In this document: in pieces, positions 61,747 through 64,000 of the stretch
How positions within the stretch are numbered: the stretch's first letter is position 1
Layout: every line of letters begins with the position of its first letter
From: Bacteroidales bacterium UBA3743
GTDB taxonomy: Bacteria; Bacteroidota; Bacteroidia; Bacteroidales; Paludibacteraceae
Length of the DNA: 64,000 nucleotides
Assembly: GCA_002371265.1 (NCBI GenBank)
Contig: DFGT01000023.1
Coordinates: 21,985 to 85,984 of the forward strand
Direction: 5' to 3'
The notes under the pieces: model-generated
What the model saw: only the letters and a program-made list of their open reading frames with translations
Told to the model about the DNA's origin: nothing
Database searches by the model: none
Made by a program: the position numbers and the translations under genes

Positions 61747-62421
61747 TTAATTAATTATATTTTCAAGCAAAGATAATGCATCATTCACTACATTCCAAGA
61801 AATTGCATTAGAAATCTTATTAACAGTCGGCTGGGAAATGCCTAGCTTTATTGCTATCTCATTTTCCTGAAGCCCTAAAATTCTGTAATAAAGCACCTCA
61901 CATTGTCTTGATGTGGCATTATTCAAAATAACATCTATCAAAGAACACACAACATTTACATACTCATCTTGTTCCGATTTATCCGAAGAATAGATAAATG
62001 TGTTTCTCTTTGAACTGGAAATATCTTTCAATCCTCTTCCTGATCGATAAATAGCGTCGCCATCTATTATATTGGTTATCGGATCATTAATTCTTAATTC
62101 ACCAACTCCCACAGATATCCGCACACCATATTTTTTTTGAAGTGCTTTATCATCAGCAGGATTAGCATACTTGACTTCAAAGATTGGAGCATACGACTTG
62201 ACATAACATTTCAATAGAAATGCAAGTCTTGATATTTTGTTTATATCACTACATACTATCTCTATCTCATCCCCTTTCACCAATCTTCCCCAAAAATCAA
62301 TATTTGACACAGCAGGAACTGTTTCAAAAAATTCTTTCAAATACTTTTGAAACTTCTCTATATCTTCTACTTCAAATGAAGTAGAACGAACAATATCTGC
62401 TGATATAGCGGCTTTCCTCAT
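61747..62421 (-). CDS. SatD-family regulator with C-terminal HTH
   Basis: 224 residues. The N-terminal 150 residues fit the SatD family: AAISADIVRSTSF (residues 4-15), GRLVKGDEIEIVC (45-57), VRISVGVGEL (100-109) and DGDAIYRSGRGL (120-131). The ADIVxS and GDE motifs resemble the metal-binding Asp sites of class III cyclase/polymerase palm domains. Residues 171-206 (SRQCEVLYYRILGLQENEIA, then GISQPTVNKIS) form a LuxR/sigma-region-4-like HTH. So: a possible ligand-sensing or nucleotide-binding transcription factor. The 14-unit repeat array begins 23 nt upstream of its start. It heads a two-gene transcript with the DUF3307 gene. Confidence 0.8.
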   Translation of the reverse strand: MRKAAISADIVRSTSFEVEDIEKFQKYLKEFFETVPAVSNIDFWGRLVKGDEIEIVCSDINKISRLAFLLKCYVKSYAPIFEVKYANPADDKALQKKYGVRISVGVGELRINDPITNIIDGDAIYRSGRGLKDISSSKRNTFIYSSDKSEQDEYVNVVCSLIDVILNNATSRQCEVLYYRILGLQENEIAIKLGISQPTVNKISNAISWNVVNDALSLLENIIN

Positions 62422-62438
62422 ATTACACTATTTTAGTT

Positions 62439-62473
62439 CAAAAATATAGACGTTTTTGGCTATATTCTGCAAA
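62439..62473 (-). promoter_or_regulatory. Promoter of satD-DUF3307, inside repeat unit 1
   Basis: Minus strand TATTTTTG at 62446-62439 (-7) with TTTG at 62473-62470 (-33), 23 nt apart. The -7 box overlaps the first repeat unit and lies 18 nt before the start codon, so a protein bound to the unit would affect initiation directly. Confidence 0.6.
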
Positions 62474-62844
62474 TATAGACATTTTTGGCTATATTCACAA
62501 ATTATAGACGTTTTTGGCTATATTTCATAAATATAGACGTTTTTGGCTATATTCTGCAAATATAGACGTTTTTGGCTATATTCTGCAAATATAGACGTTT
62601 TTGGCTATATTCTGCAAATATAGACGTTTTTGGCTATATTATACAAATATAGACATTTTTGGCTATATTATACAAATATAGACGTTTTTGGCTATATTTT
62701 ACAAATATAGACGTTTTTGGCTATATTTTACAAATATAGACGTTTTTGGCTATATTTCACAAATATAGACGTTTTTGGCTATATTTTACAAATATAGACG
62801 TTTTTGGCTATATTCCGAAGATATAGACGTTTTTTGGCTATATT
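62444..62844. repeat. Array of 14 tandem 29-bp imperfect palindromes
   Basis: Unit starts: 62444, 62473, 62502, 62531, 62560, 62589, 62618, 62647, 62676, 62705, 62734, 62763, 62792 and 62821, an exact 29-bp period throughout. Each has a conserved 23-bp core (ATATAGACGTTTTTGGCT then ATATT) and a 6-bp variable spacer (CTGCAA, ATACAA, TTACAA and others). The core is an imperfect dyad, TATAGAC N6 GGCTATA. Units 2 and 8 have ACATTTTT; unit 14 has an extra T. Regulatory iterated operators or promoters are the inference. Confidence 0.95.
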
Positions 62845-62954
62845 ACATACATACAGATATTGACAATCATTTGATTTAGGCAGACAAAAATACCAATCTG
62901 CATAGAATAAATGTAAAAATATCCGATTGCGTAATGTCAGATTGAATAAATTAA

Positions 62955-62962
62955 TAAATTTG
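62955..62962 (+). promoter_or_regulatory. -7 element of the secreted protease-like gene
   Basis: TAAATTTG, fitting TAnnTTTG, 33 nt before the ATG at 62995. The nearest TTG (62927-62929) is somewhat too far for a standard -33 box. Confidence 0.45.
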
Positions 62963-62994
62963 CTTACAAAGGGTAGGACTAAAATATAACTAAT

Positions 62995-64000
62995 ATGGAC
63001 AAAATTTATCTAACACTTATTTCATTGTCGGCACTTGCATTGAATTCATATGCTGAGAAAAGTCTGTATATTCCTCGTGAATGGCAAAACCGTACAGACA
63101 CGCTGATTTATAGCGATAATGACCCGACCAATCAATATACATGGTCTAAATCTCGTTCTAAAGAAAGTGAAAACTTCATCGTATATTGGGATAATAAGTA
63201 TGGCAATACATTTCCGACAAACGCACCTTCTACATATAAAGTGGATATTGACGATCTACTCTCTAAAGCTGAAGGTTTTTATGAGATGAATGTCGGCAAA
63301 CTAGCCTTTTGCGACGAAAACCATTCCAACGTATCGAAATACAAGATGATGATTCTTCTCAACTACACCACAGAATGGATTTGCTACGGAGGAGGCTATG
63401 ATGACACTATCGGTGCTTTATGGTTAAGTCCAAGCACCAGCAAACCTGTCGGGCATTCTGTGGCACATGAGGTTGGACACTCATTTCAATATCAAGTCTA
63501 TGCAGATTTGAAAGGATATACAGGCTTCCGTACAGCTATCGGAAGCGGCTCCACTTTCTGGGAGCAGACTGCACAATGGCAAGCTAACCAATCATATCCT
63601 GATTTGAAGTGGGATCAGAGCTGGAATCTTTTCAAAAACACTCATAACTATGCCATGACTCATGAATGGCACAGATATCAATCGTATTGGTGGCATTATT
63701 ATCTGGCTGAAAAACATGGTATTGACATCATCGGCAAATTATGGAGACATAATTCTGGCAAAGGTGTCGACCCTAATCAAGCCTATATGAATATGCAAAA
63801 TATCGATGCGAATGCTCTTTATCTTGAGTACTTCCACTATGCCATGAAGATGGCTACTGTTGATCTCGACGTTGCCCGCAAAGAAGCGGACCAATACTTC
63901 AATTCACTTCGTTTTGACTACATCTCTCTTGGTAACTCCAAGTATCAAGTGTCATACAGCAGTTGTCCTCAATCAACAGGATTCAATATCATTCCTCTTA
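62995..64000 (+). CDS. Secreted zincin-like protein, DUF6055-like (3' end outside window)
   Basis: An open frame from ATG 62995 to the window end, 335 residues so far. Signal peptide MDKIYLTLISLSALALNSYA. An early beta segment (ESENFIVYWDNKYG), then FYEMNVGKLAFCDEN, and a metalloprotease signature HEVGHSFQYQ (about 158-167) followed by WEQTAQWQA, with a Glu that may act as a third ligand. The layout agrees with DUF6055-type proteins in Bacteroidota, which I recall as HExxH-containing surface proteins. Probably exported; substrate unknown. The C-terminus, perhaps with a T9SS domain, is not visible. Confidence 0.7.
   Translation, partial: MDKIYLTLISLSALALNSYAEKSLYIPREWQNRTDTLIYSDNDPTNQYTWSKSRSKESENFIVYWDNKYGNTFPTNAPSTYKVDIDDLLSKAEGFYEMNVGKLAFCDENHSNVSKYKMMILLNYTTEWICYGGGYDDTIGALWLSPSTSKPVGHSVAHEVGHSFQYQVYADLKGYTGFRTAIGSGSTFWEQTAQWQANQSYPDLKWDQSWNLFKNTHNYAMTHEWHRYQSYWWHYYLAEKHGIDIIGKLWRHNSGKGVDPNQAYMNMQNIDANALYLEYFHYAMKMATVDLDVARKEADQYFNSLRFDYISLGNSKYQVSYSSCPQSTGFNIIPL

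Larger units (their letters stand above)
62422..62994. other. Divergent region with repeat array
   Basis: 573 nt between satD-like (left) and the secreted protease-like gene (right). About 400 nt of it is the 29-bp repeat array. The last 150 nt has a -7 box TAAATTTG (62955-62962) for the rightward gene. Confidence 0.7.

Noticed and set aside
62444..62844. CRISPR array
   Set aside because: Spacers are only 6 bp and mostly alike, there are no cas genes nearby, and the unit is a dyad with promoter-like boxes.

Overview
This is a 64-kb AT-rich chromosomal window from a member of the Bacteroidota, most likely Bacteroidales. The evidence is the fused MurF-alanine racemase gene, several surface proteins with type IX secretion C-terminal domains (types A and B), lipoproteins with an acidic motif right after the lipobox cysteine, DUF349, DUF2851, DUF4105 and DUF4827 proteins, and promoters of the Bacteroidetes TTTG / TAnnTTTG type. 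No rRNA, tRNA, CRISPR array, phage or complete insertion sequence was recognised. A genus is not claimed.

Layout. 0-6 kb: GxxExxY protein, DUF2851 protein, a secreted protein with a sorting domain, and a tandem cluster of three lipoprotein paralogues with a decayed fourth. 6-14 kb: a MITE-like palindrome, a DUF2207 membrane protein and four tandem TerB-like membrane paralogues. 14-18 kb: aspartate aminotransferase and aspartate kinase, divergent, then FluC/CrcB. 18-24 kb: an unknown 7-TM protein, DprA, and an operon with a Tp47-like protein and ApbE flavin transferase. 24-31 kb: leucine-rich-repeat surface protein, LysM glucosaminidase, RluB-type pseudouridine synthase with an Asn/Gly-rich tail, DUF349 protein. 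31-36 kb: PBP1A, a six-copy tandem DNA repeat, a GH5 cellulase, a Cys/His-rich lipoprotein. 36-44 kb: a leftward gene series (Maf, DUF4105, NrnA, FKBP, DUF4827, TrmH, carboxylesterase, patatin). 44-49 kb: VC0807-like protein, MurF-Alr, then a small accessory patch (Rpn-tail protein, VapBC-like pair) bounded by two copies of the murF-alr 3' end. 49-58 kb: LepA, TPR protein, TerB/J-domain protein, a giant type B T9SS protein, an XRE regulator. 58-64 kb: a 1-kb gene-free AT-rich stretch, LolA, TrxB, a DUF3307 plus SatD-HTH pair, a 14-copy 29-bp repeat array, and the start of a secreted zinc-protease-like protein cut by the window end.

How the genes fit together. Much of the window is ordinary housekeeping: peptidoglycan synthesis and turnover (PBP1A, MurF-Alr, glucosaminidase), aspartate-family metabolism, translation (LepA, RluB, TrmH), redox (TrxB) and envelope traffic (LolA, FKBP lipoprotein). 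The accessory content is dominated by surface proteins and tandemly amplified membrane or lipoprotein families.

The most unusual feature is at 60.9-62.85 kb. A SatD-like regulator with a cyclase-like palm signature and a C-terminal HTH, together with a DUF3307 membrane protein, lies immediately downstream of 14 perfectly phased 29-bp imperfect palindromes. Most junctions between units also spell a leftward Bacteroidetes promoter, spaced so that one unit's -7 box can serve as the next unit's -33 box.
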